DNA of 64,000 bases from Pseudoalteromonas luteoviolacea (GCF_001750165.1 NZ_CP015411.1:428501-492500), one strand, 5' to 3'; positions 52,526 to 62,607 are shown, counted from the first letter of the stretch. Made by a program: numbers and translations. The notes: a model not told the origin generated them from the sequence alone.

Positions 52526-53842
52526 TACCTGCGTACACCTTATCATATTCCACTACTCACTCTCGCAGCACCGATGATCTTATCAAATATTTCGGTCCCC
52601 CTGTTAGGATTAGTTGATACCGCCGTGATAGGCCATTTAAGCCATGCACATTATTTAGCGGGCATTGCGTTGGGGTCTGGCAGTATTGCGTTGTTATTTT
52701 GGCTTGCTAGCTTTTTACGCATGAGCACTACAGGGGAGATAGCGCAGGCATTTGGTGAGAAAAACCAAGTGCGCTCATACCAATCCCTGCTCGCTAGTCT
52801 TGCAATTGCCTTATTTTTTGCAATTTCTTTAATTGCTTTATCACCTTTTTTACTCGATATAATCGAGCGTCTTGCTAATCCTAGCAGTGATGTAATGACC
52901 CAAGCCTCAATATATTTCTCAATCAGAATTTACAGCGCGCCCGCTGCGATGATGAACTTGGTCTTACTTGGGTTTATGCTCGGATTACAGTACGGCAAAG
53001 GACCGTTTTATGTGGTGTTATTTACTAATATTGTTAACATCGTTCTCGACTTGCTTTTTGTCATTGGGTTTGAGTGGGGAGTGGCGGGTGCTGCTTGGGC
53101 CTCGGTCATTGCTGATTACAGTGCACTCATTCTTGCAGTGTTTTTAACGGCTTCATTGCTCAAGCAGCGTGGTTGGACGTTTACATGGCGACTACCTAAC
53201 CGTGAACATTTGATGCATTTACTCACGCTCAATAAAGATATTTTCATTCGTTCATTGGTCTTACAGCTGTGTTTTAGCTTTATGACTTTTTATGGCGCGC
53301 GATTAGGAGAAAATACGCTAGCTGCCAATGCTGTGTTACTGAATTTTTTAATGTTGGTTAGTTTTGCATTGGATGGTATTGCCTATGCTGTTGAAGCCAA
53401 AGTGGGACAGGCTAAAGGGGAGAAGGACGCTGAAAAGCTAAAAGCTTGGGTGGCAGTGAGTATACTATGGGGAGGGGTTTTTGCCCTGTTATACTGCATT
53501 GTTTTTGCGGTGTTCGGCCCGATGATCATAGGTATGCTAACCAGTATTCCTAGTGTAGTGGAAACGGCGTTACTCTATTTGCCTTGGTTAATTGTATTAC
53601 CACTTATCGCAATGAGCTGTTTTTTATTCGATGGTGTCTTTGTTGGTCTGACGAGGGCAAAAGAGATGCGCAATAGTATGATATTTTCTGCGTTATTTGG
53701 CTTTTTCTTGCCAGTATTTTTACTGTTAGATCATGGCAATCACGCTTTGTGGTTTGCCATGAGTTGTTTTATGTCGCTACGTGGCGTTACTTTGATTTAT
53801 CGTTATCGAAAGCTTGGCGTGCAGAACGCCTTGCTGAAATAA
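52511..53842 (+). CDS. MATE-family (DinF-like) multidrug/antimicrobial extrusion transporter
   Basis: 443 aa with twelve membrane helices. Opening PLLTLAAPMILSNISVPLLGLVDTAVIGHL is the MATE signature, with second-half counterpart near residue 240; DinF-like by the GLVDTAVIGHL wording. Uses H+ or Na+ gradient. It begins inside the coding end of the deacetylase gene and overlaps the opposite 91-aa gene by 56 bases at the 3' end. Confidence 0.92.
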   Translation: MKFFHYLRTPYHIPLLTLAAPMILSNISVPLLGLVDTAVIGHLSHAHYLAGIALGSGSIALLFWLASFLRMSTTGEIAQAFGEKNQVRSYQSLLASLAIALFFAISLIALSPFLLDIIERLANPSSDVMTQASIYFSIRIYSAPAAMMNLVLLGFMLGLQYGKGPFYVVLFTNIVNIVLDLLFVIGFEWGVAGAAWASVIADYSALILAVFLTASLLKQRGWTFTWRLPNREHLMHLLTLNKDIFIRSLVLQLCFSFMTFYGARLGENTLAANAVLLNFLMLVSFALDGIAYAVEAKVGQAKGEKDAEKLKAWVAVSILWGGVFALLYCIVFAVFGPMIIGMLTSIPSVVETALLYLPWLIVLPLIAMSCFLFDGVFVGLTRAKEMRNSMIFSALFGFFLPVFLLLDHGNHALWFAMSCFMSLRGVTLIYRYRKLGVQNALLK

Positions 53843-54062
53843 CTTGCGAGAAGCGGTTTGCAAAGATCCCTAAGTAACCATATCCTGCAATACCTAGCGC
53901 GGGAAATAAAACGGCTAATCCAGCGTAGCGCCAACTGGGATCATAGTAATTGCTAAGTGCAAATAGACCCATGGCTATTATGAATAGGCCAATACCTGTA
54001 AAAAAGAGTTTTAAACTTCGCTTGGGGTTAGAGCCCAAGCGATAAATATACTGCGTTAACAT
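53787..54062 (-). CDS. Hypothetical membrane protein (91 aa)
   Basis: From the ATG at 54062, ten bases after the nfuA stop. Two membrane helices (KLFFTGIGLFIIAMGLFALS and AGLAVLFPALGIAGYGYLGIFA) and a basic tail. Cotranscribed with nfuA; family not recognised. 3' end overlaps the MATE gene by 56 bases. Confidence 0.75.
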   Translation of the reverse strand: MLTQYIYRLGSNPKRSLKLFFTGIGLFIIAMGLFALSNYYDPSWRYAGLAVLFPALGIAGYGYLGIFANRFSQVISARRSARQAFDNDKSK

Positions 54063-54071
54063 AGGCAGCAA

Positions 54072-54647
54072 TTAATAGTAAGAGTGGTCACCACGAGCGT
54101 GCTCAGTGATATCGCGCACACCTGTGATTTCTTCAAACTTAGCTATCATCTCTTTTTCGATGCCTTCTTTTAACGTTACATCGATCATCGAGCAACCGTT
54201 ACAGCCGCCGCCAAACTGTAGTACTGCAATACCTTCTTCTGTGATCTCAACAAGGCTGACCTGTCCACCGTGGTTTGCTAGCTGCGGATTGACATCTGTT
54301 ACTAGCATATGCTCCACACGCTCTGCGAGTGATGCGTCATCTTTTAGTTTTTTAGCTTTGGCGTTTGGTGCCTTCAAAGTAAGCTGACTCCCCATTTTGT
54401 CTGTGACAAAATCGATTTCTGCTTCTTCTAAGAATGGTGCGCTTTCTTCATCAACAATGGCATCAAAGCCGTTGAAGTTAAAGCGTATATCGCTTTGTTC
54501 TACGGCATCTGCAGGACAGTAAGATACACCACATTCAGCTTGTGCTGTACCTGGGTTGACTACAAATACACGAATGCTGGTTCCCTCAGCTTGGTCGCTG
54601 AGTAGTTTGGCAAAATGGGTTTGGGCTGATTCTGAAATTGTGATCAT
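54072..54647 (-). CDS. nfuA: Fe-S cluster biogenesis protein NfuA
   Basis: 191 aa: N-terminal A-type-like domain (degenerate, without its Cys triad) and C-terminal NifU-like domain with the CxxC pair in GGGCNGCSMIDVTLKEGIE. It carries [4Fe-4S] clusters to client enzymes, in particular under oxidative or iron stress. Usual length and ending (DHSYY). Confidence 0.97.
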   Translation of the reverse strand: MITISESAQTHFAKLLSDQAEGTSIRVFVVNPGTAQAECGVSYCPADAVEQSDIRFNFNGFDAIVDEESAPFLEEAEIDFVTDKMGSQLTLKAPNAKAKKLKDDASLAERVEHMLVTDVNPQLANHGGQVSLVEITEEGIAVLQFGGGCNGCSMIDVTLKEGIEKEMIAKFEEITGVRDITEHARGDHSYY

Positions 54648-54791
54648 AATCTGGCTATACTTGACTAATTTACTCGGTTACTTCCTATGATACTCCCCTC
54701 GTCCGGTTGTAGCTAGTGTTGGACGTAAAAATTTGCTGTCAAAGAGTACAACTTGATAGCGTATAGGCGAGCATTAAAAGATGGAATTGAT

Positions 54792-57323
54792 ATGAGAATA
54801 TTTTTGATACTACTGGTTTTATGCGTATTCCAAAGCCAAGCTAAACCTATCAGCTATTATTTTTCTCCAGATATAGAGTTTGATCAAGGTATCAGTAAAC
54901 CCAGTGATATATTGGGATATGAGGTAGGTGAGTGGCATGTACGTCATGATCAATTAGTTCGATATATGACCCTCTTGGCTGAACAAAGCCCGCGACTCAG
55001 TATTTCAACAATTGGGTATAGCCATGAGCGCCGGCCTTTGCTTTTACTCAGTGCAACTAGCGCTGTGCAGCAGCAAAAACTAGAGTCTATACGTCAAGCT
55101 CATGTGGCAAGATTAACTGGTGAAAAGATTAAAGCCCATACGCCTAATGTTATTTGGATGGGGTATAGTGTACATGGTAATGAATCGTCAGGGAGTAATG
55201 CGGCATTATTGGTTGCTTATTATTTGGCAGCAGCAAAAGGGGAGGAAGTAAAGCACCTACTGGAAAACAACATCATTTTAATCGATCCGGCGATGAACCC
55301 GGATGGATTGGCTCGATTTGCCCACTGGGCGAATAGTCACCGTGGGCAAGTGTTATCTTCCGATCCGGCTCATCGAGAGCATGTTGAGGGCTGGCCTTCT
55401 GCGCGAACAAATCATTATTGGTTTGACCTAAATAGAGACTGGTTATTGTTACAGCATCCCGAGTCGCGTGCCAGAGTTGCTCAATTCCATCATTGGAAAC
55501 CCACAGTGTTAACCGATTTTCATGAAATGGGAACCAACAGCAGCTACTTTTTTCAACCTGGGATACCTTCTCGGACACACCCAATCACACCAGATAGAAA
55601 TCAATCGCTTACTCAGAAATTAGCAGCTTATCATGCACAAATATTGGATAGCGAGCAGCAGTTATATTTTACACAAGAAAGCTTTGATGACTTTTATATT
55701 GGTAAGGGCTCGACTTACCCTGATGTTAACGGCTCTGTTGGGATTTTGTTTGAGCAGGCGAGTAGTCGTGGTCACGTTCAAGAGTCTATCAATGGTGATT
55801 TACATTTTTACCGCACAATAAAAAATCAATTGCTGACTTCTTTATCAACGTTTGCTGGTGTCACTGCACTTAAATCTGAGTTGACGGCTTATCAGCAAGC
55901 ATTTTTTTCACAATCTGCACAGTTAGCCAGTAAAGAAAAATATCACGGCTATATAGTGGAGAAAGGCCTAGATGCGTTCCGTTTTGAGCAATTTGCTGAA
56001 TTACTCCAAAGCCATCACATTTCCGCTTACCCTCTTACAAAAGGGTTTAAAACGGCTGGTAAAGAGTACCAAATAGGTGACCTATATATTCCATTACAGC
56101 AAGCCCAGTTTCGTTTTATCAAAGCGGCTTTTTCTACACAAACCGACTTTGAAGACAATACGTTTTATGATGTATCTGGGTGGACGTTGCCCTATGCGTT
56201 TGATTTAGATTTTTCTAAGATATCTAGCAGTTGGGGATTAAAATATAGTGACACACCATGGCATAAAGTGCCATTCGAGCCAATATCAGTCCAGCCCGAT
56301 GGAGTATATGCATATGCATTTGAATGGCATCATTATTTAGCACCAAAATTGGCCAATTTATTATTGGCAGAAGGTATAAAGGTAAGAGGTGCGTTAAAGT
56401 CTTTTACAGCACAAACGCAACAAGGAAAACATACATTTTCTGCTGGGAGTATTGTGATCCCTGCTGGTTTACAAACTTCCTCAAACTGGGTCGCAAGGCT
56501 TACTGAGTTGGCTACGAACTTGGAAATCCCACTATTTTCCATTGCAACAGGGTTAACACCTCAAGGCATTGATTTGGGATCACGATTAATGTCACCACTT
56601 GAACAACCACATGTGTTGCTGGTGGGAGGAAAGGGCTCAAGCCAGTATGAAGTAGGTGAATTATGGTATCAGTTAGATCGTCACCTCGGCTTAGCACCGA
56701 CTATTGTGGAGCAGCATCGCTTAGGGAAGCTGGATCTAACTCGTTACACTCATATTATTTTGGCTGATGGGCGTTATGAGCAGGTGGACAACCAAGCTAA
56801 AAGTGCTATTTATTCTTGGGTAAAAAATGGTGGAGTTATTTGGGGACAAAAACGCGGTGCTAAGTGGCTGGTAGACCAACAATTATTAAAAATTGAAACA
56901 GTTTCAACGAAAGAAATGAAAGCGCTGTTTAAGACGGATGGCTTGCCCTATTCAGAACGTGAAGCGTTGGCTGCCAAACAACGCATTGCAGGTGCAATTT
57001 TTCAGGCGCAAGTAGATTTATCGCACCCTTTAGCATTTGGTTTTGAAGATGCGACTCTTCCGTTATTTAAAAACAGCACTTGGGTGATGAAGCATAGTAC
57101 TAAGCCATTTACGAATGCAGTGAAGTATACCAGTACCCCATTGCTCTCCGGATATGCGGATGAACGTAATATTTCACAAATCGCAGGGAGCAGTGCCTTG
57201 GTGGCCACACGCTATGGTAAAGGTGCAGTTGTTGCGATGGCTGATAACCCTGTTTTTCGCGGCTACTGGTATGGTTCAAGCCGCTTGCTTAGTAATGCGC
57301 TTTTTTACGCAAATAGTATCTAG
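54792..57323 (+). CDS. Secreted M14-type zinc carboxypeptidase-like protein
   Basis: 843 aa from the ATG at 54792; an upstream in-frame start at 54753 is less likely. Signal peptide MRIFLILLVLCVFQSQA. Zinc site HxxE in VHGNESSGSNAALLVAYYLA (His128, Glu131), with LIDPAMNPDGLARFAHW, FDLNRDW and DFHEMGTNSSYFFQP matching the M14 fold. A large C-terminal part (about 350-843) contains a GATase1-like DVxxLLxGGKG...region and is of unknown role. Protease/peptidase acting outside the cell, substrate unknown. Confidence 0.9.
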   Translation: MRIFLILLVLCVFQSQAKPISYYFSPDIEFDQGISKPSDILGYEVGEWHVRHDQLVRYMTLLAEQSPRLSISTIGYSHERRPLLLLSATSAVQQQKLESIRQAHVARLTGEKIKAHTPNVIWMGYSVHGNESSGSNAALLVAYYLAAAKGEEVKHLLENNIILIDPAMNPDGLARFAHWANSHRGQVLSSDPAHREHVEGWPSARTNHYWFDLNRDWLLLQHPESRARVAQFHHWKPTVLTDFHEMGTNSSYFFQPGIPSRTHPITPDRNQSLTQKLAAYHAQILDSEQQLYFTQESFDDFYIGKGSTYPDVNGSVGILFEQASSRGHVQESINGDLHFYRTIKNQLLTSLSTFAGVTALKSELTAYQQAFFSQSAQLASKEKYHGYIVEKGLDAFRFEQFAELLQSHHISAYPLTKGFKTAGKEYQIGDLYIPLQQAQFRFIKAAFSTQTDFEDNTFYDVSGWTLPYAFDLDFSKISSSWGLKYSDTPWHKVPFEPISVQPDGVYAYAFEWHHYLAPKLANLLLAEGIKVRGALKSFTAQTQQGKHTFSAGSIVIPAGLQTSSNWVARLTELATNLEIPLFSIATGLTPQGIDLGSRLMSPLEQPHVLLVGGKGSSQYEVGELWYQLDRHLGLAPTIVEQHRLGKLDLTRYTHIILADGRYEQVDNQAKSAIYSWVKNGGVIWGQKRGAKWLVDQQLLKIETVSTKEMKALFKTDGLPYSEREALAAKQRIAGAIFQAQVDLSHPLAFGFEDATLPLFKNSTWVMKHSTKPFTNAVKYTSTPLLSGYADERNISQIAGSSALVATRYGKGAVVAMADNPVFRGYWYGSSRLLSNALFYANSI

Positions 57324-57352
57324 TTACGCAAATAGTATCTAGTTACGTTTAT
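57314..57352 (+). repeat. 19-base tandem duplication around the M14 stop codon
   Basis: GCAAATAGTATCTAGTTAC occurs twice in direct succession; each copy contains a TAG in the M14 frame, so the duplication added sequence beyond the original stop. Confidence 0.75.
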
Positions 57353-58026
57353 AGTTCTGTAATGCACGTTGCACAGGCCCACACGGTCTGTGCACCTGCT
57401 TGTTTACAAAGGGCAGCAACGGCATTCATGGTTGCTCCGCTGGTGATCACATCATCTACAATTAAAATCCGTTTGTGTTTAATATCACCAGTGAGATAGA
57501 AGGCTTGTCTGGCATTATGTTGTCTTGCACTTTTTGAGAGTAAAACGTGTGATGGGCGTGCATGCTTTGCAATAACTGTAAGCATAGGGATATGATGATA
57601 GTCTAACAGCTTCCCCCAAGTTTGATAAACCTGATTGTACCCTCTGCTTAGTAGTCGTGTCTTTGCCAATGGGACGATGACACAAGCATCAGCCTGAATC
57701 AGTGAATGCAAGTGTAAACGCCTCCATTGCTGCATAATAATTTGTCTAATTACTTTAATGGCGTGTCGGTCACGGTGGTACTTTATTTGTTTCAACCACA
57801 TGGCCAACTGGCCATGGTACCAACCGCATGCACTGAGCCCATCACACTCTGGTAAGTTGAACATGCGATTAATATCTGGACGCAATAATAAGTTGCTATC
57901 TTCTAATTCAAATAATGGCAGGGTTGGGTAGCAAGTTCGGCATATGCCAGGTGACTCGATATAACTTTGGCAAGAGGCACATTTTGCGGGCAACAGGCTT
58001 TTTCGAAGTGCATTCATCAGTGACAT
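57349..58026 (-). CDS. ComF-family phosphoribosyltransferase-like protein
   Basis: 225 aa if started at the ATG at 58026, which has AAGGA eight bases upstream; longer starts to 58089 would overlap the divergent gene. N-terminal zinc-binding Cys pairs (CASCQSY ... CRTCY), the SRGYNQ motif and the PRPP loop ILIVDDVITSGATM are those of ComF/GntX. In competent species ComF helps to take up single-stranded DNA. Confidence 0.92.
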   Translation of the reverse strand: MSLMNALRKSLLPAKCASCQSYIESPGICRTCYPTLPLFELEDSNLLLRPDINRMFNLPECDGLSACGWYHGQLAMWLKQIKYHRDRHAIKVIRQIIMQQWRRLHLHSLIQADACVIVPLAKTRLLSRGYNQVYQTWGKLLDYHHIPMLTVIAKHARPSHVLLSKSARQHNARQAFYLTGDIKHKRILIVDDVITSGATMNAVAALCKQAGAQTVWACATCITEL

Positions 58027-58083
58027 TGCTTTCATTCCTTGAAACGCTATCATAGCGATAATTTTGGCTTGAGACGTAAAAAT

Positions 58084-58821
58084 ATGCAAAGAGAAATTGT
58101 ATTACTGCACGGTTGGGGAATGAATAAAGAGGTTTGGCAGCTCATCGAAGTTGAGCTTAAAACTGCGTTTAATATTCCTGTAAAGGCCTTAAATTTACCG
58201 GGGTTTGGTGGAGAACCTATCAAGAGTGAACAGTATGATCTTGATACTGTTGTGCAGTCAGTAGCCGATAAAGTAAATGCAAATAGTATTGTGGTTGGGT
58301 GGTCATTAGGTGGCCTGGTTGCGACGAGACTGGCGACAATGTACCCTGACAAAGTGGCACACCTGATCCTTGTTTCATCAAATACTCAGTTCTGCGAAGA
58401 TGGCACTTGGCCAGGGATCAAGGGGCAAGTACTGGAGCAATTTAAAGCACAACTCGCCAAAGATAGTAAAAAAACCATTGAGCGTTTTTTGGCTATCCAA
58501 GCAATGGGAAGCGAACATGCCAAGGGAGATATTAAGCAGCTCAAATCACTATTATTTCAGGCGCCTGAACCGCAGGAGGGTGCACTGAGTGCAGGTTTAG
58601 ATATTTTGCAAAATACCGATTTGAAGAGTGAGTTTGCAAAGCTACGCTGTCCTATGAATGGAATATTTGGCCGTTTAGATGCCTTAGTACCCCCTGCGGT
58701 CGCAGCGGAAATGGCCAATATAAACCCACAATTTGGCTATGAAATATTACCACAAGCGTCTCATGCACCATTTATTTCTCATCGCGACGAATTTATTAAT
58801 TACCTAAAATCAACCCTTTAA
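58084..58821 (+). CDS. bioH: Pimeloyl-ACP methyl ester carboxylesterase BioH
   Basis: 245 aa from the ATG at 58084. Alpha/beta hydrolase with LLHGWGMN, nucleophile elbow GWSLGG (Ser74), Asp in GRLDALVP and His in LPQASHAPF. Family length and the comF-bioH pair match E. coli and relatives. It removes the methyl ester from pimeloyl-ACP in biotin synthesis. A few bases separate it from the divergent comF start. Confidence 0.95.
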   Translation: MQREIVLLHGWGMNKEVWQLIEVELKTAFNIPVKALNLPGFGGEPIKSEQYDLDTVVQSVADKVNANSIVVGWSLGGLVATRLATMYPDKVAHLILVSSNTQFCEDGTWPGIKGQVLEQFKAQLAKDSKKTIERFLAIQAMGSEHAKGDIKQLKSLLFQAPEPQEGALSAGLDILQNTDLKSEFAKLRCPMNGIFGRLDALVPPAVAAEMANINPQFGYEILPQASHAPFISHRDEFINYLKSTL

Positions 58822-58913
58822 ATGGCAGGCGGCAATTTTTTGCCGCTCAAGCTTTATTTTGAACATAATATGAGCAATAATTAGGTTAGTGAAAAAGTAA
58901 CTTGGAGTCTGTT

Positions 58914-59222
58914 ATGCCTATAGGTGACGTGCTTAATGCGGGCGTTGAAGGTTTTAATCGTGCTCAACAAAATATTGAACGGGCGTCGGCTGATATAAAT
59001 CGTGCGACGATTGATCAGCAAAGTGATGAGCAGCTAGCCCAACAAAGGCAGCTTGAAGCGGCTCGTCCTGAAGAAGCCGTAACCGCACCGGTTTCTCAGC
59101 CACCAAGAATCGACGAGTCTTTGGTTAATTTGAAAGTAGAAGAATTCAATGCCAAAGCCAACACGCAATCAATTCAAACTGCAGACGAAGTGCTGGGAAC
59201 TTTGATTGATATTAAAGTGTAA
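58914..59222 (+). CDS. Hypothetical protein, 102 aa, upstream of the SprA-like gene
   Basis: ATG at 58914 behind TTGGAGTCTG. Begins MPIGDVLNAGVEGFNRAQQNIERASADINRA, a helical pattern that resembles the N-terminal helix of flagellar rod/hook proteins (small polar and Asn/Ala rich). No signal peptide. Two bases before the next gene, so cotranscribed. Function unknown. Confidence 0.75.
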   Translation: MPIGDVLNAGVEGFNRAQQNIERASADINRATIDQQSDEQLAQQRQLEAARPEEAVTAPVSQPPRIDESLVNLKVEEFNAKANTQSIQTADEVLGTLIDIKV

Positions 59223-59224
59223 GT

Positions 59225-60133
59225 ATGAATATCGTTACGCCTCAACCGGCGGTTAGTCTAAATACTGCAAACGTCTACACTGAAACTGCTAGGCGAGACA
59301 ACCAGCTGCGCGAGGTGATCCCTAAACCTGCTGCCGTAACTCCCCCTGCCACAGAAAATAAGTCCTTACAAGATAACGACAAAGCGCGTTTGAGCGAGAG
59401 CGAAGCGCAAGAGACATACGACTCGAATGGACAGTTAAAAGACAGTAAAACAGTTCAAGAGCGCGGTGATGAAAAAAGCGAAGATCAGCAGGCTCAGTCC
59501 GGTAATGAGGAGGAGCCTTCTGAACGTGAGCAAGCGCAACAAGAACAGGATGAACAACAACTTAAAGAGCTGAAAGACCGCGACCGTGAAGTCAGGTTAC
59601 ATGAGCAAGCACACGCTCGTGTGGGTGGCCAATATGCAGGGTCACCAACATATGATTATCAACGAGGTCCTGACGGCAATAATTATGCGGTTGGTGGGCA
59701 AGTGATGATTGATGTTGCGCCTGTTGAAGGAAATCCGCAACAAACCATCGAAAAAATGCAAACAGTCAGGGCCGCTGCATTAGCACCGGCTGAGCCTTCG
59801 GGTGCTGATCGTGCCATTGCTGCTGATGCCACATCAAAAATAGCGACAGCGCAAGCTGAGCTGGCTAAGCAGTCTATCAGTGGCTCTGAAGAGGGAAGTA
59901 CATCCAGTGGGGTGCAGAAGTTTGAAAATCGTCGTTTGACAGAAGAGGGCGTCGCTCAGTCCGAGCAACCTGTTTTAGAGCGAGCAAGATTAAAACAAGA
60001 ATCTGATCCATTTGCTGTTGCGTTGCCTATAGAGAGAGATCCTGAAATTGAATCGAGAGCGCTAAGAATAGAAGGGTTTTATGGGCAAGTTGCAAAACCT
60101 GATAAGGATGCTCGCCTGTCTGTTTCAGTCTAA
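59225..60133 (+). CDS. SprA-related protein (putative metalloprotease, HExxH)
   Basis: 302 aa. Acidic, Gln-rich low-complexity N-terminal half, then REVRLHEQAHARVGGQYAGSPTYDYQRGPDG with His126-Glu127...His130, followed by NNYAVGGQVMIDVAPVEGNP and an alanine-rich helix (AALAPAEPSGADRAIAADATSKIATAQAEL). This is the SprA-related family (named for a catabolism-linked protein in Shewanella). No signal peptide. Protease activity is only suggested by the motif. Confidence 0.87.
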   Translation: MNIVTPQPAVSLNTANVYTETARRDNQLREVIPKPAAVTPPATENKSLQDNDKARLSESEAQETYDSNGQLKDSKTVQERGDEKSEDQQAQSGNEEEPSEREQAQQEQDEQQLKELKDRDREVRLHEQAHARVGGQYAGSPTYDYQRGPDGNNYAVGGQVMIDVAPVEGNPQQTIEKMQTVRAAALAPAEPSGADRAIAADATSKIATAQAELAKQSISGSEEGSTSSGVQKFENRRLTEEGVAQSEQPVLERARLKQESDPFAVALPIERDPEIESRALRIEGFYGQVAKPDKDARLSVSV

Positions 60134-60150
60134 ATATATCATCAATAAAA

Positions 60151-60171
60151 AAGGAAGGGACGCCCTTCCTT
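60151..60171. terminator. Bidirectional terminator between the SprA-like gene and tex
   Basis: AAGGAAGGG / CCCTTCCTT with ACG loop, flanked by an A-tract upstream and TATTTAT downstream; serves both convergent genes. Confidence 0.8.
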
Positions 60172-60188
60172 ATTTATGTTGAACCATT

Positions 60189-62522
60189 TTATTTCTTCAA
60201 TTTAGCAAAGGCCTCTGCAAATGCATTGCCCATGGCGGCGTTGCCTTGATCGCGTCGATTTCCTTTTTGGTTATCTCTGCGGTCGTTTTTACGGCCATGA
60301 TTTTGAGCTGCTTTTTGCTGTGGTTTACTCTTATGTGTATCGTTAGTTGATGGTGTTGCGTCATTTAAGCGCATTGTAAAACTGATACGTTTTCTGTCGA
60401 CGTCAACCTCAATCACTTTGACTTTTACAATATCACCTGCTTTGACGACTTCTCTTGGATCAGAGATAAATTTGTCTGTGATCGCAGAAATATGTACCAG
60501 ACCGTCTTGGTGCACACCGACATCAACAAATGCGCCGAAGTTAGCAACGTTGGAAACAACACCTTCTAAGACCATGCCTACTTTCAAATCAGAGATTTTT
60601 TCTACGCCCGCTTTAAACTGCGCAGTTTTAAATTCTGGACGTGGATCTCGGCCAGGCTTATCCAGCTCTGAGATAATATCCGTGACCGTTGGTAAACCAA
60701 ATTTCTCATCGACATAGTCAGTTGGTGATAGCTTTTTCAATAAATCACTATTGCCAATTAAACTTTGAAGATCGAGTGTATTTGATTGAGAAATCTGCTT
60801 AACAACAGGATAAGCCTCTGGGTGCACAGCAGACGCATCGAGTGGGTCATCACCATCGATAATTCTTAAAAAGCCAGCAGCTTGCTCAAATGCTTTTGGC
60901 CCTAAACGCTCAACTTTTTTAAGTTGCTTGCGGTTTGAGAAAGAGCCATTGCTATCGCGGTATTTTACAATATTGCTGGCTAGCGTTTTGTTCAACCCTG
61001 ACACTCGAGTGAGCAGTGGCACAGAGGCTGTATTGACATCAACACCTACCGAGTTTACACAGTCCTCAACAACCGCTGTCAATGTTTGACCTAATTGGCT
61101 TTGTGATACATCGTGTTGATATTGACCTACACCAATCGATTTAGGCTCGATTTTAACCAGCTCAGCAAGTGGATCTTGCAAGCGTCTGGCAATAGAGACT
61201 GCGCCGCGTAAAGACACATCTAAGTCAGGAAATTCATTGGCTGCAAACTCAGAAGCAGAATAGACAGATGCACCCGCTTCACTGACCATGATTTTGGTTA
61301 AGTTAAGATCTGATGCTGCTTTTTGAACTTCAGCTGCCAGCTTATCGGTTTCACGCGATGCTGTTCCGTTACCAATCGCAATGAGTTCAACTTTATGTTG
61401 GCGAGAAAGCTGTTCAATGGTTCGGATTGATTTATCCCAATGATTTTGCGGAGCATGTGGATAAATAGTGGTCGTGGTGAGCAGTTTACCTGTGGCATCT
61501 ACAATGGCAATTTTACAACCTGTACGCAGTCCCGGGTCGATACCCATCGTGACCTTCGGCCCCGCAGGCGCAGCCATTAGTAGATCTTTGAGGTTTTTAG
61601 CAAACACATCAATGGCGCCGCTTTCTGCCTTTTCTCTTAAAGAGCCTAGGAACTCATTCTCTAAGTGCAGAGATAATTTGACCTTCCACGCCCACTGCAC
61701 AACCACCATGAGCCATTCACTGGCAGCAGCCCCTTGAACCACTAACCCGTAATGATCGGCAATCATTTGTGCACAAAACTGTTGGTGGTCTTGCGCTTCT
61801 GGTTCTGGGTTAATGGTGATTTGTAAAACACCTTCATTTCTTGCTCTGAGCATCGCCAGCGCACGATGCGAAGGGACTTTTGAAAGGAGTTCATTATGCT
61901 CGAAATAATCACGATATTTGCTACCGTTATCCTCTTGGCCTTTGATCACTCGGCTTTGCAGCTGCGCATTTGCGCTAATATGCGCTCTAAACTTAGCAAG
62001 TAATTTCGCATCTTCAGCAAATCGTTCCATCAAAATAAATTTTGCACCATCAAGAACACTTTTAGTGTCAGCAAAGCCCGCATCGGTGTTGATGAAATCT
62101 TCAGCGATTAAATCTGGCGATAAATTAGGATCTTCAAATAATCGGTCAGCCAGAGGCTCTATACCGGCTTCAATCGCTATTTGGCCTTTGGTGCGACGTT
62201 TAGGTTTATAGGGAAGGTATAAATCTTCTAGTTCAGTTTTACTGTTTGCTTGTGCAATATCACTGGCTAGTTGCGCGGTCAGTTTCCCTTGTTCATCAAT
62301 AGTTTTGGTAATGAATGCACGTCGTTCTTCTAACTCTCTTAAATAGGAAAGACGTTGTTCTAGTAGACGCAATTGAGAGTCATCTAAACCACCGGTGACC
62401 TCTTTACGATAACGGGCGATAAAGGGAACAGTTGCGCCCTCATCTAACAATGTGGTGGCAGCCAGCACTTGCTGTTCTGAGGCATTTAGCTCTTGGGCTA
62501 AACGAGCTGAGATGTTGCTCAT
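60189..62522 (-). CDS. tex: Tex-family RNA-binding transcription accessory protein
   Basis: 777 aa, usual length. N-terminal Tex helical domain, YqgF-like nuclease fold (MGIDPGLRTGCKIAIVD), two helix-hairpin-helix regions (NSVGVDVNTAS; FSNRKQLKKVERLGPKAF) and an S1 RNA-binding domain (about 655-725, GMVLEGVVSNVANFGAFVDVGV). A Lys/Gln/Asn/Arg-rich tail follows. Involved in transcription and RNA metabolism; divergent from nothing, but greB is upstream on the same strand. Confidence 0.96.
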   Translation of the reverse strand: MSNISARLAQELNASEQQVLAATTLLDEGATVPFIARYRKEVTGGLDDSQLRLLEQRLSYLRELEERRAFITKTIDEQGKLTAQLASDIAQANSKTELEDLYLPYKPKRRTKGQIAIEAGIEPLADRLFEDPNLSPDLIAEDFINTDAGFADTKSVLDGAKFILMERFAEDAKLLAKFRAHISANAQLQSRVIKGQEDNGSKYRDYFEHNELLSKVPSHRALAMLRARNEGVLQITINPEPEAQDHQQFCAQMIADHYGLVVQGAAASEWLMVVVQWAWKVKLSLHLENEFLGSLREKAESGAIDVFAKNLKDLLMAAPAGPKVTMGIDPGLRTGCKIAIVDATGKLLTTTTIYPHAPQNHWDKSIRTIEQLSRQHKVELIAIGNGTASRETDKLAAEVQKAASDLNLTKIMVSEAGASVYSASEFAANEFPDLDVSLRGAVSIARRLQDPLAELVKIEPKSIGVGQYQHDVSQSQLGQTLTAVVEDCVNSVGVDVNTASVPLLTRVSGLNKTLASNIVKYRDSNGSFSNRKQLKKVERLGPKAFEQAAGFLRIIDGDDPLDASAVHPEAYPVVKQISQSNTLDLQSLIGNSDLLKKLSPTDYVDEKFGLPTVTDIISELDKPGRDPRPEFKTAQFKAGVEKISDLKVGMVLEGVVSNVANFGAFVDVGVHQDGLVHISAITDKFISDPREVVKAGDIVKVKVIEVDVDRKRISFTMRLNDATPSTNDTHKSKPQQKAAQNHGRKNDRRDNQKGNRRDQGNAAMGNAFAEAFAKLKK

Positions 62523-62607
62523 GCAAAATCCTTATAAAGTTCAATTAGCTACGCTAAAAAATCTATTAAGCGTTAGTTTTTATCATACCATATTAGTGGA
62601 AGTTTTA

